From Cymbomonas tetramitiformis (Eukaryota; Chlorophyta; Pyramimonadophyceae; Pyramimonadales; Pyramimonadaceae), in assembly GCA_001247695.2 (NCBI GenBank), contig LGRX02035207.1, positions 1 through 64,000 of the forward strand: a stretch of 64,000 bases of DNA. Direction: 5' to 3'. Under the pieces are notes generated by a model. It had not been told where the DNA came from and ran no database searches. It saw nothing but the letters and a program-made list of their open reading frames with translations. Of the stretch, positions 55,101-63,103 are shown piece after piece; the stretch's first letter is position 1, and each line of letters begins with the position of its first letter. Made by a program: the position numbers and the translations under genes.

Positions 55101-55804
55101 GCCTCGAGGCCTGCTTAACCTGTCAAGTTTCACAGCTTGAATTCTGCGGGGGGGGCTGAAATGAATACAGGTGGATTTGCAACCGCGCAAACAAGGATGA
55201 ACACAAGCATAGGCTTAGGCCTAAGTTGAGCTCGCAGGAGAACACGCTAATTTCAGCTCCTTGCAGTACAGGGCACGCCTATAGTTGTTGGCAAACCGAC
55301 CGTGTTTATCAAACGCTTAGCACAGACATGCCTCACTCGATAGTGAAGAAACTATGGCCCGAGCATATCCACAGCATCCGAAGTGCTGATGTGCAGAAAC
55401 TGAGCCAAAAAACAACGAATTTGGAGAGAGTGAGCGTGCAGGACGATGAAGCTTACTCTCATGGATGCATAGTCCGCGCGCACGTTGACTTTGCCACTGA
55501 AGAAGGTAGTGTAATCATTGAAGACAGTTGTATTGGGAACCATATATTCCAAGTCACAACCCTCAAAAACCATATCGGCACCCCTCAGCTCCCTCCCTAA
55601 TTCTGGATATGGATTAAAGTGCCATACTGGAGAACTAAACCGAACGTCAAAGTGCCACCAGTCATAGCTACGAGCAGTTGTCGTCAACTCCACGTGAATT
55701 TCGGCGTTCTGGAGCTCTGGATTTTGCGCTTGAACCACAAACGGTCGCCTGCTGACTAACGCCAGAGTAAAGAGCCATAACTGTAGCGCAAATTTTTGCA
55801 ACAT
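42935..55804 (-). CDS. Multi-exon gene for a secreted/type I membrane protein with two kringle domains (approximate span)
   Basis: From the 5' end: a signal-peptide exon (55,457-55,804), several exons of Tyr/Asp/Asn-rich extracellular sequence, kringle 1 (48,152-48,497 plus 47,600-47,847), kringle 2 (47,113-47,305 plus the exon at 46,937), Pro-rich linkers after each, further extracellular segments at about 45,500 and 45,400-45,166, and an exon with one transmembrane helix (43,173-42,935). Kringles are disulfide-bonded modules for protein or lipid binding; here they suggest a cell-surface receptor or matrix protein. Exon junctions tested at the kringles are in phase with GT-AG sites. Many other ends are approximate, and a second signal peptide at 54,448 means this may be two adjacent genes. 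The stop and cytoplasmic tail were not found. Five introns contain minisatellites. Confidence 0.65.
43383..44456. repeat. Intronic minisatellite, about 43-bp unit, roughly 24 copies
   Basis: Unit GAATATTCCCCTGGGCCGCA followed by TGCATCTGAGCTCTGCTCGA. Copies vary by short indels. It lies directly upstream (minus sense) of the transmembrane exon. Confidence 0.95.
45166..45400 (-). CDS. Extracellular exon with Pro-rich segment (GFDPAFTGPPYG...)
   Basis: Reads VNAEGHVLIGFDPAFTGPPY, SPPPTPSPPPCPPP, then VVTLRVHFSDGDVTALPSDF and SQYEAVLAGVGP. Another probable exon upstream, about 45,480-45,600, has Cys-rich sequence in one frame. Ends approximate. Confidence 0.5.
45690..46115. repeat. Intronic minisatellite, about 37-bp unit, eleven to twelve copies
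   Basis: Unit GGAATGATAGCGCCCCCAGT followed by GTTAATAAGCACTGTAT. Confidence 0.93.
46520..46937 (-). CDS. Exon with the end of kringle 2 and a long Pro-rich linker
   Basis: Acceptor GCGCTGCAG completes Trp and continues CYVETGSVRWEYCIVEPC, closing kringle 2. About 90 residues of PPPSPPPP-type sequence follow. The 3' end is uncertain. The antisense Gly-rich frames here are shadows. Confidence 0.8.
47113..47305 (-). CDS. Exon with the body of kringle 2
   Basis: After acceptor CCCCCCAG, phase 1, it reads DGSDYRGPTKTTVSDYECRP, then YYCRNPDGSNAT, and ends in a split Trp codon, TG|GTGACC. Joined to the previous exon it gives CYVGDGSDYRG, the kringle start. Confidence 0.88.
47600..47847 (-). CDS. 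Exon with the end of kringle 1, Pro-rich linker and start of kringle 2
   Basis: Acceptor GGGATTCAG supplies the G that completes Trp, giving PWCYTEVPGVRWGYCDITAC across the junction, the standard kringle ending. A 60-residue Pro-rich linker follows, then LDCYVG, which opens kringle 2. The donor GTCG|GTGCGG leaves phase 1. Confidence 0.85.
48152..48497 (-). CDS. Exon with Pro-rich linker and first two-thirds of kringle 1
   Basis: It starts after acceptor GCTGCCAG with a short lead, then PPPAAPPPPHPP and SPPSPPPPPPP, then kringle 1: DCYDPSDNGESYDGFSHVTF, GELCQLWTEPP and NYCRNPDDDTQP. The donor splits the Trp codon, TG|GTGACT. Kringle consensus NYCRNPD is exact. Confidence 0.85.
48629..48835. 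repeat. Intronic minisatellite, about 40-bp unit, five copies
   Basis: Unit AGAGGTGCATCGGAGCGCCA followed by GGTGGCAGCGGCAGAAGA. Confidence 0.9.
48888..49162 (-). CDS. Extracellular exon (WSVFLRAVPEGITIRWG...)
   Basis: After acceptor CTTGTGCAG it reads VFLRAVPEGITIRWGAGGGT, then PNYIYLDGTKVATTMSSG and VDVFRHDLELRIDGDNM before a GTGCGC donor. VYIDDE and YIYLDG in this and an upstream exon suggest repeated beta-sheet modules. Confidence 0.6.
49462..49586 (-). CDS. Extracellular exon (SFCLYPENAWRNNYKDN...)
   Basis: After a good acceptor, GATGTTTTTGCAG, it reads SFCLYPENAWRNNYKDNTLI, then YRLQYSMFNDGVLPCPNP. The 3' boundary is uncertain. Confidence 0.55.
49655..50205. repeat. Intronic minisatellite, about 84-bp unit, six to seven copies
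   Basis: Unit contains CCCGCCGTAGCCATGCGCCA, GGACCAGCACCTCTGCTCCA and a GCGCACGGGGTAGACAGG segment. Long frames on the minus strand are produced by the repeat. Confidence 0.93.
50200..50329 (-). CDS. Extracellular exon (VCYPSDLLPGDGITFVAN...)
   Basis: After acceptor GCGAGTGCAG it reads VCYPSDLLPGDGITFVANEE and DGVNDFVAWDNEGP, then enters the 84-bp minisatellite, so the donor lies just before that. A possible preceding exon near 50,400-50,560 reads AANCFDPTAGANLTLC. Confidence 0.5.
51045..51275 (-). CDS. Extracellular exon (FLSVDGYFDERVRTLEVV...)
   Basis: Reads LQSGQYTGLSHFLSVDGYFD, then VRTLEVVLDSTGQ and FPSAPLTVDFQCALSPS, a beta-sandwich-like composition. Both ends are approximate. Confidence 0.55.
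51855..52197 (-). CDS. Extracellular exon (IEIQFTPNNVRGG...)
   Basis: After acceptor GGAGGCAG it reads IEIQFTPNNVRGGLVSVVAC, then a Gly-rich stretch and VWLQGNGVVVTIMEHEAQNM. The frame runs to a TAG at about 51,852, so the true donor is probably earlier. Confidence 0.55.
52373..52499 (-). CDS. Extracellular exon (GLTVSGKTFKWKN...EREQ)
   Basis: Reads EGLTVSGKTFKWKNASAPQG, then ENMVNCIAPEDIEEREQ, ending at donor CAG|GTAATC. Its first 33-36 bp are copied at about 51,539-51,575. Confidence 0.6.
52620..52695. repeat. Short tandem repeat, 15-16-bp unit
   Basis: Five copies of GGGCACAGCTGCAG / GGGCACCGCTGCAG. Confidence 0.85.
52716..53034 (-). CDS. Extracellular exon (VACQDLPNCPETSRP...)
   Basis: It starts after acceptor GGGAGCGCAG in the phase left by the previous exon, reading VPVACQDLPNCPETSRPIT, then VKVVLDAGGKAIHAGSVYVK and HSMDCGCGWELDP. 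Cys-rich. The 3' end is uncertain. Confidence 0.6.
53605..53892 (-). CDS. Extracellular exon (NVGFWENNDSVFYVNSS...)
   Basis: Reads DDRFKRINVGFWENNDSVFY, then WWNNTKEFVGYENHVYIDDE and RSGDWRYHEYDLTYSG, ending at donor TCGG|GTGGGA (53,605). Several N-x-S/T sites. The 5' boundary near 53,892 is approximate. No known domain recognised. Confidence 0.65.
54365..54448 (-). CDS. Alternative first exon with a second signal peptide
   Basis: ATG at 54,448 begins MAAVLVSRFAFLVLLLLALL followed by ADQLHALR, a textbook signal peptide. It lies between the second exon above and the exon at 53,6xx. It could start a separate downstream gene, with the 55.8-54.7-kb exons forming their own gene, or be an alternative promoter. 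The donor is not resolved. Confidence 0.4.
54673..54905 (-). CDS. Second exon of the surface-protein gene (VKYFAVYDRHGD)
   Basis: It starts after acceptor GATGGCGCAG and reads VKYFAVYDRHGDSNFGSN, then GGGMYIANNFVSWNHTVC, ending near CEESYYDEGG. Two Cys and an N-glycosylation site (NHT) fit an extracellular fold. The 3' end is uncertain. Confidence 0.6.
55457..55804 (-). CDS. Signal-peptide exon of the minus-strand surface-protein gene
   Basis: It starts MLQKFALQLWLFTLALVSRR, a hydrophobic secretion signal with likely cleavage after VVQAQ. The mature part is acidic and aromatic (YDWWHFDVRFSSPVWHF, MVFEGCDLEY). It ends at a strong donor AGA|GTAAGC in phase 0 after 116 codons. The next exon opens VKYFAVYDRHGD in phase 0. 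Confidence 0.7.
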
Positions 55805-57468
55805 ATTGTCCAGAATTTTCCCAACGTAAGAGCCCGTGCAATGAAACTAAACCCCACCGCTGATGAAAGCCGTGCCGACCTTGAGTTTCACAACATCTGT
55901 ATTAATAAAAATAGCAATCTGTCCTGCTGAACTTAGGAGAGTGCGTGAATCTGAAGCAAGAATTTTTAAGCATTGCGACCCCTAAATTAAAATATATTCA
56001 AGCTACGAACTACCCCAAGTCCCAGCCATATAACTGACGGAGATTTCAGGAGCAAAAACCGTTCGTGAAGGTTAAACGTTCACACACTCTGCGTACCAGA
56101 ATGCAAGTATAAATACAGGAAGGACTTCCAATTATCTCGCAATGTTGAGAGCTCTGGCATTACACGTGCCCCGATACAAGTAAAGTCAACTTGGCCGCTG
56201 GTAAGCAATCCGGACCTCTCGTCTGTAGGAGACATTAATACCTCGACTACCCTTGATGCACATATTCCATGATCCAAATTATCCGCGAGGAAATTTGCTT
56301 CAATTTCACGGATATGCTAATTCTCATTATAATATATGCCCCTTCAGTTACGCTCTGAATGGTGAAAAACTTTCTGGTCAGCTGCAGCTGCTTCCTTCAG
56401 CTTCTGGATCTTCGCAGGGAGGGGAAACAAAAACCTCCGCTCGTCGCTCGTCGTCGTCTCGTGCTCGACTGCTCGTCGTCGCGTCGAGTGACGCAACCCT
56501 GTTGACATGTTCATGTTCATGTTCATAATAATAATAATAAAACATTTACGCTAGCAGAGGGGACAAAGTCCTGAGAGTGCAGTACTGTATCCTCATGGGG
56601 AGACAGACTTTCGCCCCCCCATAAAATGGGGGTGACTGTCTCTTCCTGTGTCACCCCTCGCCGTGTAGTGTCACTTGCATCTTGCCTGCCGCCAGTTCCG
56701 ACCGATAATAAAACACCTAAGTTATTTTATTATCTCATCTTAGTCTCCGTATGTCTCTGCGAGTGCCCGACAGTTCTTGGAGTACAACCTGCGTATATAT
56801 ATATGATATATATATTTCAGGTTCTCCATAAGGTTATGGTGCCCTTACACGCTTATTTTTACGTGCCTCCTTGACTCGTTGACAAGATCGCTTCACGCCC
56901 TGTGATTCTAACCGACATCTTTTTAGTACCGACATCAGCCGTGACGCACTTTCGACATCTAAGCAACCGACATCTTCCGACATCTAATTCCGACATCTGC
57001 TTCCGACGTGATTTTCCGACGTGATTTTCCGACGGTTGCTTCCGACATCTACGCCTTCGCTTTTGGCACAATTATCAGCTTTCAGCAACACAGGCATTCC
57101 GACATCAGCCGTTTTTGCACTACGCACAACAGCGGCAGCACCGACGTCACGGCATCTTTTATTTCCGACATCTTCAGCCGTTTTCTTATTGCACACCTTT
57201 TGGCTTCGTGCTCTGGAAACGACCGTTTTTTTTCCAACCTCTTTCAGGTTCTCCATAATATCCCTGCAAAGCAGGCTAGTGCAAACACCAGGGGCTATAC
57301 TCCCTCTGCTACAGCGCGCCCACAAAAAGGGCTCAGCCCGCTTCGTCGCAGCGGGGTGATATCTAGAGGAAAAGCTAAGTTCATGCTTTGTTACAACTTA
57401 CTTATCTATAGAACTTACTGTTTACAGAGTAGTGTTTTGTTAGAACTACTGTATGAACTTTGAACTTA
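55805..57468. other. Intergenic region with simple repeats and a motif cluster
   Basis: No gene supported; a minus-strand frame at 56,080-56,277 reads partly like protein (DFTCIGARVMPELSTLRDN) but is unrecognised. It contains TTCATG/AATA simple repeats near 56,505-56,540, a TA-rich run at 56,790-56,815, and the TTCCGACATCT cluster. TTTCAGGTTCTCCATAA occurs at about 56,815 and again at about 57,245, bracketing the cluster. Confidence 0.5.
56915..57185. repeat. Cluster of dispersed TTCCGACATCT motifs
   Basis: About a dozen copies of CCGACATC or CCGACGTG in 270 bp, irregularly spaced and often preceded by TT. Confidence 0.75.
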
Positions 57469-57951
57469 ATATCTCTATGACGGTCCACCCCCCAGAATCG
57501 TTGGTGGGACGACAGGTAGGGTGCAGTTGGCGTGTTGTAGCGGCGTGTAGCTCGATGCCCGCAAGGCAAGATGCATGGTCGGATGGCGGGGATGTCGAAG
57601 GACATCAGGTGGGATGTGGGACTACCGCGCCTTGCCACATGAAGGCTCGGGACACCCCTAATTCTAGTGCAAAAGGTTGTTGATGTAGACTGTGGTAGGT
57701 GGGGGCATTGGAGGGGGTGTGGCCCGAGCATGGTTGCGCTGACGGAGCAGGGCGTAGCGAGCGAACCGCTTCGATTCGTGCGGCGCGCGAGGTGTCCCAA
57801 CACACTAGAAGAGTGGCGAAATAATACTTTTGGGGTGGTTGGCGGGGGGGCAGGGTGGGGAGGTTCGAAATGCAGGCTGGCTCTCAGGGTTCGGGTCGTA
57901 CGCGTACGTGGGTCACAAGGCTGAAAAAAAACCGGACCGTCATAGAGATAT
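57469..57951. mobile_element. TIR element, 483 bp, intact copy (Tc1/mariner-like MITE)
   Basis: Ends are a perfect inverted repeat, ATATCTCTATGACGGTCC and its complement. If the target duplication is TA, the element proper starts TCTCTATGACGG, as in Stowaway or mariner-type MITEs. No transposase. The second copy begins 146 bp downstream. Confidence 0.8.
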
Positions 57952-58141
57952 GGCCAATGATGCAATGAATCCAAACTCGGTCTCGTGGTGTCATGTGCAT
58001 TGAAAACAATGTAAAACATGTCCTGAAGGGTCACTCGACCGCTGGGGTGGCTTGGAGCCCCATGGATCCGCCGATTTCGAAGGGGGGCTGGGGCAGTATA
58101 TCTCTATGACGGTCCACCCCCCGGAATTGGTGGGACGACAT

Positions 58142-58396
58142 TACCGGAATATCCAAGTACACTAGATATCAGAAACTCCCGTACTCGTGTGGATAAACTG
58201 TATAAGATAAATAAACCCTAAGCTAGATATACCCGGAACGGTCTCGGACGGTCTCGGTGTCTAGCCTACCTGTGACACAGCGTGTGTCACAGTACGAACC
58301 TACAGATCAGTCAGTAGTCCAGTGTTGGTCCTAGGAATCTGTCATAGGGGCCTGCACCGGGACTCCCAGTCAGGGCTGCCTATACAGATTTCAGCA
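58142..58396 (-). repeat. 3' LTR of young gag-only element
   Basis: 255 bp, minus-sense start TGCTGAAATCTGTATAGG. Just upstream (minus sense) is the purine-rich GCTGGGGTGGTG, the candidate polypurine tract. Confidence 0.92.
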
Positions 58397-58724
58397 CACC
58401 ACCCCAGCACTGTGGGTGGTGACTGGCTAGGAGAGTCAGAAAATGTAAGGCTGTTAGTGTTAGGGCAGGAGCTAGGTGACAAGTCTAACTGCCAATCCAA
58501 CTGTGCTATTCTGATACACAAATTGGAAACCTCTAGGTAGCACGTGAACAAAAGCATACGGGCAATTAAGGCACCGCTAAACAAGTGAAAAGAACCGTGC
58601 TAGCAAGTCAGTTTGAAGATTATAAAGGTGTCAAAGCAAAACATAAACCAGATTGAAGAAGTCTTTGAGGTCACAGGAGTTCTGCACACCACCATGTTGG
58701 TGTGCCTCCAGAGTGAGTAAGAAG

Positions 58725-61331
58725 TCAATCGACAGTACCAAAGTAGTCAGCGGTGGCCTCACGGAAGTCCATCCCATAGTAGGAAGTAAAGTAACCAGCT
58801 CCATAATAGTGCCCCGCATCAAGAGGACCGCTCTCATGTAAGGCCATGCCGTAGTAGAATGCCATGTCAATACCCAAATCCGCTTGAGCCAAATCCTGAA
58901 ATGCTAAAAAGCTCAAAGTGTCAGGAGGCTCGGGCGGCTGAAGCCGTGGCACATCGTCAGGCAATAGGAGACCCTGAGCCGTCATCACCGGATCAAGAAA
59001 ATCATTCGTAGAGAAAAATGACGGAGCCTCCCAATCGAGATCACCACCAGGCGAAGGCATCTCCGTAGCCGACCGAGCGTCGGGCACGGCTGCCACTCCC
59101 ATGATCGAGATGCAAAGAACGAGGGAAAGGAGGAAAGGAATGCCCCACGGACCAACCGTGGCAGGGAAGCCCCATGGCGGCTTCCCACAACCGTAGGTCC
59201 TCTGCTCGCCCACGGGTGGCCCGGAAACATGATTGGCCGACGGAGGCGAGCCCCGCGGCTTCAGCCGGAAGCTGCCGTCGGCAAAGTCCTCGTAGTCGTC
59301 GGTGTCGTAGCCTGTCAGGTCAGACGGGTGGACAGCGGCGTGATTCACCGTCTGCACGAAGCCTCCGAACTCACCGTGCGTCGCCTCCGTGGTGGTCACC
59401 CGCGCCGATTGAACTGGCGCGGGCTGTACATCCTCTACCTGCGAAACAGGCATAGCAGGGGCCGGCACGGCGGATGCCGATGCCGCCGCACCACCTGCCG
59501 GAACCTGCCCCTCCGGTGTGATCCCCGCCGCAGCGGCAGGGCCACACACCAGAGCCGATGCATGCTCCTCAACCGCACTCCCGGGAACAAAGGATGCGTG
59601 AGTGTAATGTACCTGCTCTTGGGCGGCCTGAACCTCAGAGGTGAGGGCATCAAGCCGCCGCAAGATGTCCTCGTCGTCGGTCCCGCCAGAAGGCGGAGGC
59701 GGTACGCTGAATCCGTAGGCCGACACGTCGATGCCGCCAATCCCGCCCGCGGAAAGCACAGCGGGGGGACCATAAGCCGAAGCCGCACGGGCGAAGGCCT
59801 CCGGTCCATCATCCGCAGCCTCCTGGAAAACCTGCACAAGTGCCAGGGTGTGAAGACCCTCCGCATCCTCCTCCTCAATAGGAATGCAGAAGGCCGCTGC
59901 CGTGGCCGACGAATGCTGGCGCCCACCAAGAGGGCAGTCGCGGTACGCGTGATAGGCGTCCCCTTTGCCCGCCTTGCGGCAACGGTGGCAAAGGGGCTTG
60001 GCCTTCATGCTGTCCCTGTCGAACCCCACAGACGGTGCCGGGTGCACACCCACCCGATGGCCCCGCGGATGCTGCTTACCGCGCGGCTGCGGCTGCTGCT
60101 GTCGCTGAGCCGCGCCCGCACGATTGCCCTGCACAAGCGCCTTCAAGGCGGCGATTTCGTCGAGAAGGACCGCGTACTCAGAAGACGTGATAAGGGCGGA
60201 GGGCTTACCGCCCGCCCCCAGTGTCTGCTTCTCACGCACTGCCGCCCCATCATCCGACTGCGCCCAGGCCTGAAAGATGGCCACGACGAGCGCCTGGAGC
60301 GAGCGGAGAGTGACCCCGCTAAGGTCACCCGCAAGCGGGTACCGCACCTTCACCGCCGCGTAGAACACGGGGTCGAGGCGGTTGTAGAGGGACAACTTAC
60401 GGGTCTCGTCGGTGGGCTGCCAGTCAGGAGCGCGGTTATCCCGCACCAGACGTTGCTCACGAGCCAAGATCGGCTGCGGGTCAACGCCTGCGGGATAACG
60501 AAGCGCCGCATGCTCCTGCTGGTGGCTCTCGCGAAGGACTGTCGGCACGCTCCCCTTGATGATGTCGATGAGAGCACGACGTCCATCTCGGTCAGCCGAA
60601 GAGTCCGTACCCCGAAGCCAGGTGTCGGCCACAGAGTTGCGCTCCACGACGAGGGCCAAGACGTCATAGAGCAGTCCATTAACCTTCTCGATAACCAAAG
60701 AGGTGGGGTCGTCGAGGTCAAAGGGGGCCAAGTCCAGCCCAGCGGACTCAAACTCGGTCCGAAGCTGCACCACCAACTCGGAGAGGCGGTCGGTGTCGTC
60801 GGTACCACGATAATGATGTTTCTTGGAACCAAGGATATCCTCGCGGATACCCTTGGCCCAAGCCCGATGTAGTCTCCCCTTGTAGACCACGTCGACCGCA
60901 GCGTGTTGGTCAACGAGATGCTTCCGCAACGCGACAGCGGCGTCGGAGTTGCTGGAAGGATTAGGGGGCACCACAGGCGGGGTGCTAGCGGTTGGGGTGT
61001 CCCGAACCGCATCTATAAGCCGTATAGAGGCGTCCAAGTCGGAGTCCTTCAATAGGCGTTTACGAGCTCGTGTAGATGTCGCCATTCTTCTGAAAGCCAG
61101 AGAAAAGATGATGCGCGGTAGCACGTTTGGGTGTTGTGGCGGAAATGGAGGGATGACGTAACGGCAGAACGTGCGGAGCGGCGAAAAGAGCGAAGGGCAC
61201 TTGCAAATGTCGGCGTGGTCGAAGGTGTCCGGAGCACCAGCCCAAAATACGTAAACCAGCGTGATCAGGGCAGGTAAAGTAACGCAAATGAACATTGCCA
61301 ATCCCAAGCAATAGCAACGCGCGGTGCCCAT
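58725..61331 (-). CDS. gag: Intact gag-like protein of gag-only LTR element, 868 aa
   Basis: The first Met (61,331) gives a hydrophobic N-terminus, GLAMFICVTLPALITLVYVFW; a second Met at 61,085 (MATSTRARKRLLKDSD) would give 786 residues without it and is a plausible true start. Residues about 130-340 form the conserved capsid-like part (GIREDILGSKKHHYRGTDD, EQRLVRDNRAPDWQPTDETR). At about 445-465 is a variant zinc knuckle, C-x2-C-x9-H-x4-C (CHRCRKAGKGDAYHAYRDC), with five extra residues compared with the usual spacing. At about 725-745 is a second hydrophobic helix, IPFLLSLVLCISIMGVAAV. No protease, RT or integrase. Past the stop, another frame reads SIDFLLTLEAHQHGG, faintly like the start of a copia-type protease, suggesting pol was deleted. 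Long plus-strand frames here are shadows. Confidence 0.85.
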   Translation of the reverse strand: MGTARCYCLGLAMFICVTLPALITLVYVFWAGAPDTFDHADICKCPSLFSPLRTFCRYVIPPFPPQHPNVLPRIIFSLAFRRMATSTRARKRLLKDSDLDASIRLIDAVRDTPTASTPPVVPPNPSSNSDAAVALRKHLVDQHAAVDVVYKGRLHRAWAKGIREDILGSKKHHYRGTDDTDRLSELVVQLRTEFESAGLDLAPFDLDDPTSLVIEKVNGLLYDVLALVVERNSVADTWLRGTDSSADRDGRRALIDIIKGSVPTVLRESHQQEHAALRYPAGVDPQPILAREQRLVRDNRAPDWQPTDETRKLSLYNRLDPVFYAAVKVRYPLAGDLSGVTLRSLQALVVAIFQAWAQSDDGAAVREKQTLGAGGKPSALITSSEYAVLLDEIAALKALVQGNRAGAAQRQQQPQPRGKQHPRGHRVGVHPAPSVGFDRDSMKAKPLCHRCRKAGKGDAYHAYRDCPLGGRQHSSATAAAFCIPIEEEDAEGLHTLALVQVFQEAADDGPEAFARAASAYGPPAVLSAGGIGGIDVSAYGFSVPPPPSGGTDDEDILRRLDALTSEVQAAQEQVHYTHASFVPGSAVEEHASALVCGPAAAAGITPEGQVPAGGAAASASAVPAPAMPVSQVEDVQPAPVQSARVTTTEATHGEFGGFVQTVNHAAVHPSDLTGYDTDDYEDFADGSFRLKPRGSPPSANHVSGPPVGEQRTYGCGKPPWGFPATVGPWGIPFLLSLVLCISIMGVAAVPDARSATEMPSPGGDLDWEAPSFFSTNDFLDPVMTAQGLLLPDDVPRLQPPEPPDTLSFLAFQDLAQADLGIDMAFYYGMALHESGPLDAGHYYGAGYFTSYYGMDFREATADYFGTVD

Positions 61332-61483
61332 GACTCACAGCCGCAAAACACGTCTACCGTAAAATCATGCCCAAATCCTAGTCGCACCCAAACGCGCAAG
61401 TGCGCACCACCTCTTCAAGCGGCTGCTTAGCCAATCATGGCCAAGATAGCAAGTGGAATGAAAACGTGGATGGGGCCACGACC

Positions 61484-61738
61484 TACCGGAATATCCAAGT
61501 ACACTAGATATCAGAAAGTCCCGTACTCGTGTGGATAAACTGTATAAGATAAATAAACCCTAAGCTAGATATACCCGGAACGGTCTCGGACGGTCTCGGT
61601 GTCTAGCCTACCTGTGACACAGCGTGTGTCACAGTACGAACCTACAGATCAGTCAGTAGTCCAGTGTTGGTCCTAGGAATCTGTCATAGGGGCCTGCACC
61701 GGGACTCCCAGTCAGGGCTGCCTATACAGATTTCAGCA
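61484..61738 (-). repeat. 5' LTR of young gag-only element
   Basis: 255 bp. The sequence just inside, GTCGTGGCCCCATCCACG on the minus strand, is shared with the older copy. Confidence 0.92.
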
Positions 61739-62255
61739 GACATGTAGGGTGCAGTTGGCGTGCTGTAGCGGCGTGTAGCTCGATGCCCAAGGCGAGATGC
61801 ATGGTGGGGATGTCGAAGGAGGGAAGGACATCAAGTGGGATGTGGGACTACCGCGCCTTGCCACATGAAGGCTCGGGACACCCCTAATTCTTGTGCAAAA
61901 GGTTGTTGATGTAGACTGTGGTAGGTGGGTGCATTGGAGGGGGTGTGACCCGAGCATGGTTGCGCGGACGGAGCAGGGCGTAGCGAGCGAACCGCTTCGA
62001 TTCGTGCGGCGCGCGAGGTGTCCCAATACACTCAGAAGAGTGGCGAAATAATACTCTTGGGGTGGTTGGTGGGGGCGGTGGTGGGAGGCTCGAAAATGCG
62101 CCGGCTCGGGTTCGGTCTTAGATACCCGTACGTGGGTCGCAAGGCCGGAAAAAACCGGACCGTCATAGAGATATGATATATAATATATATATAATATATT
62201 AATGGGATACGTTTACATCGGGGGTCGACATTTCATTTAAATCCACATCGGGGGT

Positions 62256-62789
62256 TGTTACAGTACAGCTCCGTTGAACGGTGAAGGCTGCACAAAAGAA
62301 TATGGGTGGATATGAGTGCGATCACAAAGTGTCTCGCTTGAGCCCAATGCTCCTCATATATACTCTAGTGCTCCCATGCATCGTATGCATTACCACCATC
62401 GAGTTGTGAACTCGAGAGCACTAGGTGAGCTAACGCATCGGCCAGACAATATAGCCTTTGATGCTCGCATGCCGCTCAGTGCATGCTTGAAGCGAAGACG
62501 CGTCTCGTCCGAACGCTTCAGTTCTTCAAGACGCGTCTTACCTCGACATCTCGATGCTAGATGCTTGACGTCAGATCTCGACGTCAGATATCACGCACCG
62601 TAGGTGCATGACAGACATACCGACTGCACTACCGAGTGTGCATGACTAACATGTATGACATCGACGGTACCGACCATCTCGACTGTATGTCATAATGACG
62701 ACAACGTATGGCATATATGACATGTGACCTGATGACATGTGACAGTCATGTCAGGTATGACACGTATGGCATCGGTCATAACCCTGACA
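62256..62789 (-). repeat. Putative 3' LTR of right-edge gypsy element
   Basis: Minus-sense start TGTCAGGGTTATGACC directly after a polypurine tract, and end CTGTAACA, about 534 bp. There is no second copy in the window to confirm the borders. It contains palindromic AAGACGCGTCTT-type words. Confidence 0.45.
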
Positions 62790-62804
62790 GATCTCCCCTC
62801 TTGG
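62790..62804 (-). other. Putative polypurine tract of right-edge gypsy element
   Basis: Minus-sense CCAAGAGGGGAGATC immediately precedes the TGTCAGGG LTR start. Confidence 0.5.
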
Positions 62805-62978
62805 AAGTATTGTGACCTCACAATATAGGAACATACCTTTGTGTATTATGTCTTTGATGTCGTGCTGGCCAGTCTTCTTGGTCCGCAACAAAGCCGTGCG
62901 TCTGTATTCTTGGTCCACAAAAAAGTTGCGCCCGGATTTTCGCATCATTGTGAGGCGTCCCTCGGGATGTCTTTTACA

Positions 62979-63103
62979 GTTCTTGGGTTGTAGCCCCCCA
63001 ATCCGATTTACACATTTTTCAGAAACGATTATGGGATACCGTTCTTGGGTTGTAGCCCCCCATCCGATTTACACATTTTTCAGAAACGGTTATTATGGGA
63101 TCT
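62979..63103. repeat. Direct duplication, 62-bp unit
   Basis: Two adjacent copies starting GTTCTTGGGTTGTAGCCCCC, each with CCGATTTACACATTTTTCAG. Confidence 0.9.

Larger units (their letters stand above)
58142..61738 (-). mobile_element. Gag-only LTR retrotransposon, young copy (TR-GAG-like)
   Basis: LTRs at 58,142-58,396 and 61,484-61,738, both 255 bp, differ at one or two bases. The target duplication GACAT (58,137-58,141 and 61,739-61,743) is perfect. One intact 868-residue ORF is the only gene. The element is therefore recent and non-autonomous, probably mobilised by a related element with pol. Confidence 0.93.
58098..62174. mobile_element. Second copy of the TIR element, split by a nested LTR element
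   Basis: The left part, 58,098-58,141, and right part, 61,739-62,174, together match 57,469-57,951, including GTAGGGTGCAGTTGGCGTG and both ends. The LTR element at 58,142-61,738 separates them. Confidence 0.9.

Noticed and set aside
59229..60872. 547-aa plus-strand ORF
   Set aside because: Antisense shadow of the intact gag-like gene; Arg-rich composition without any domain.
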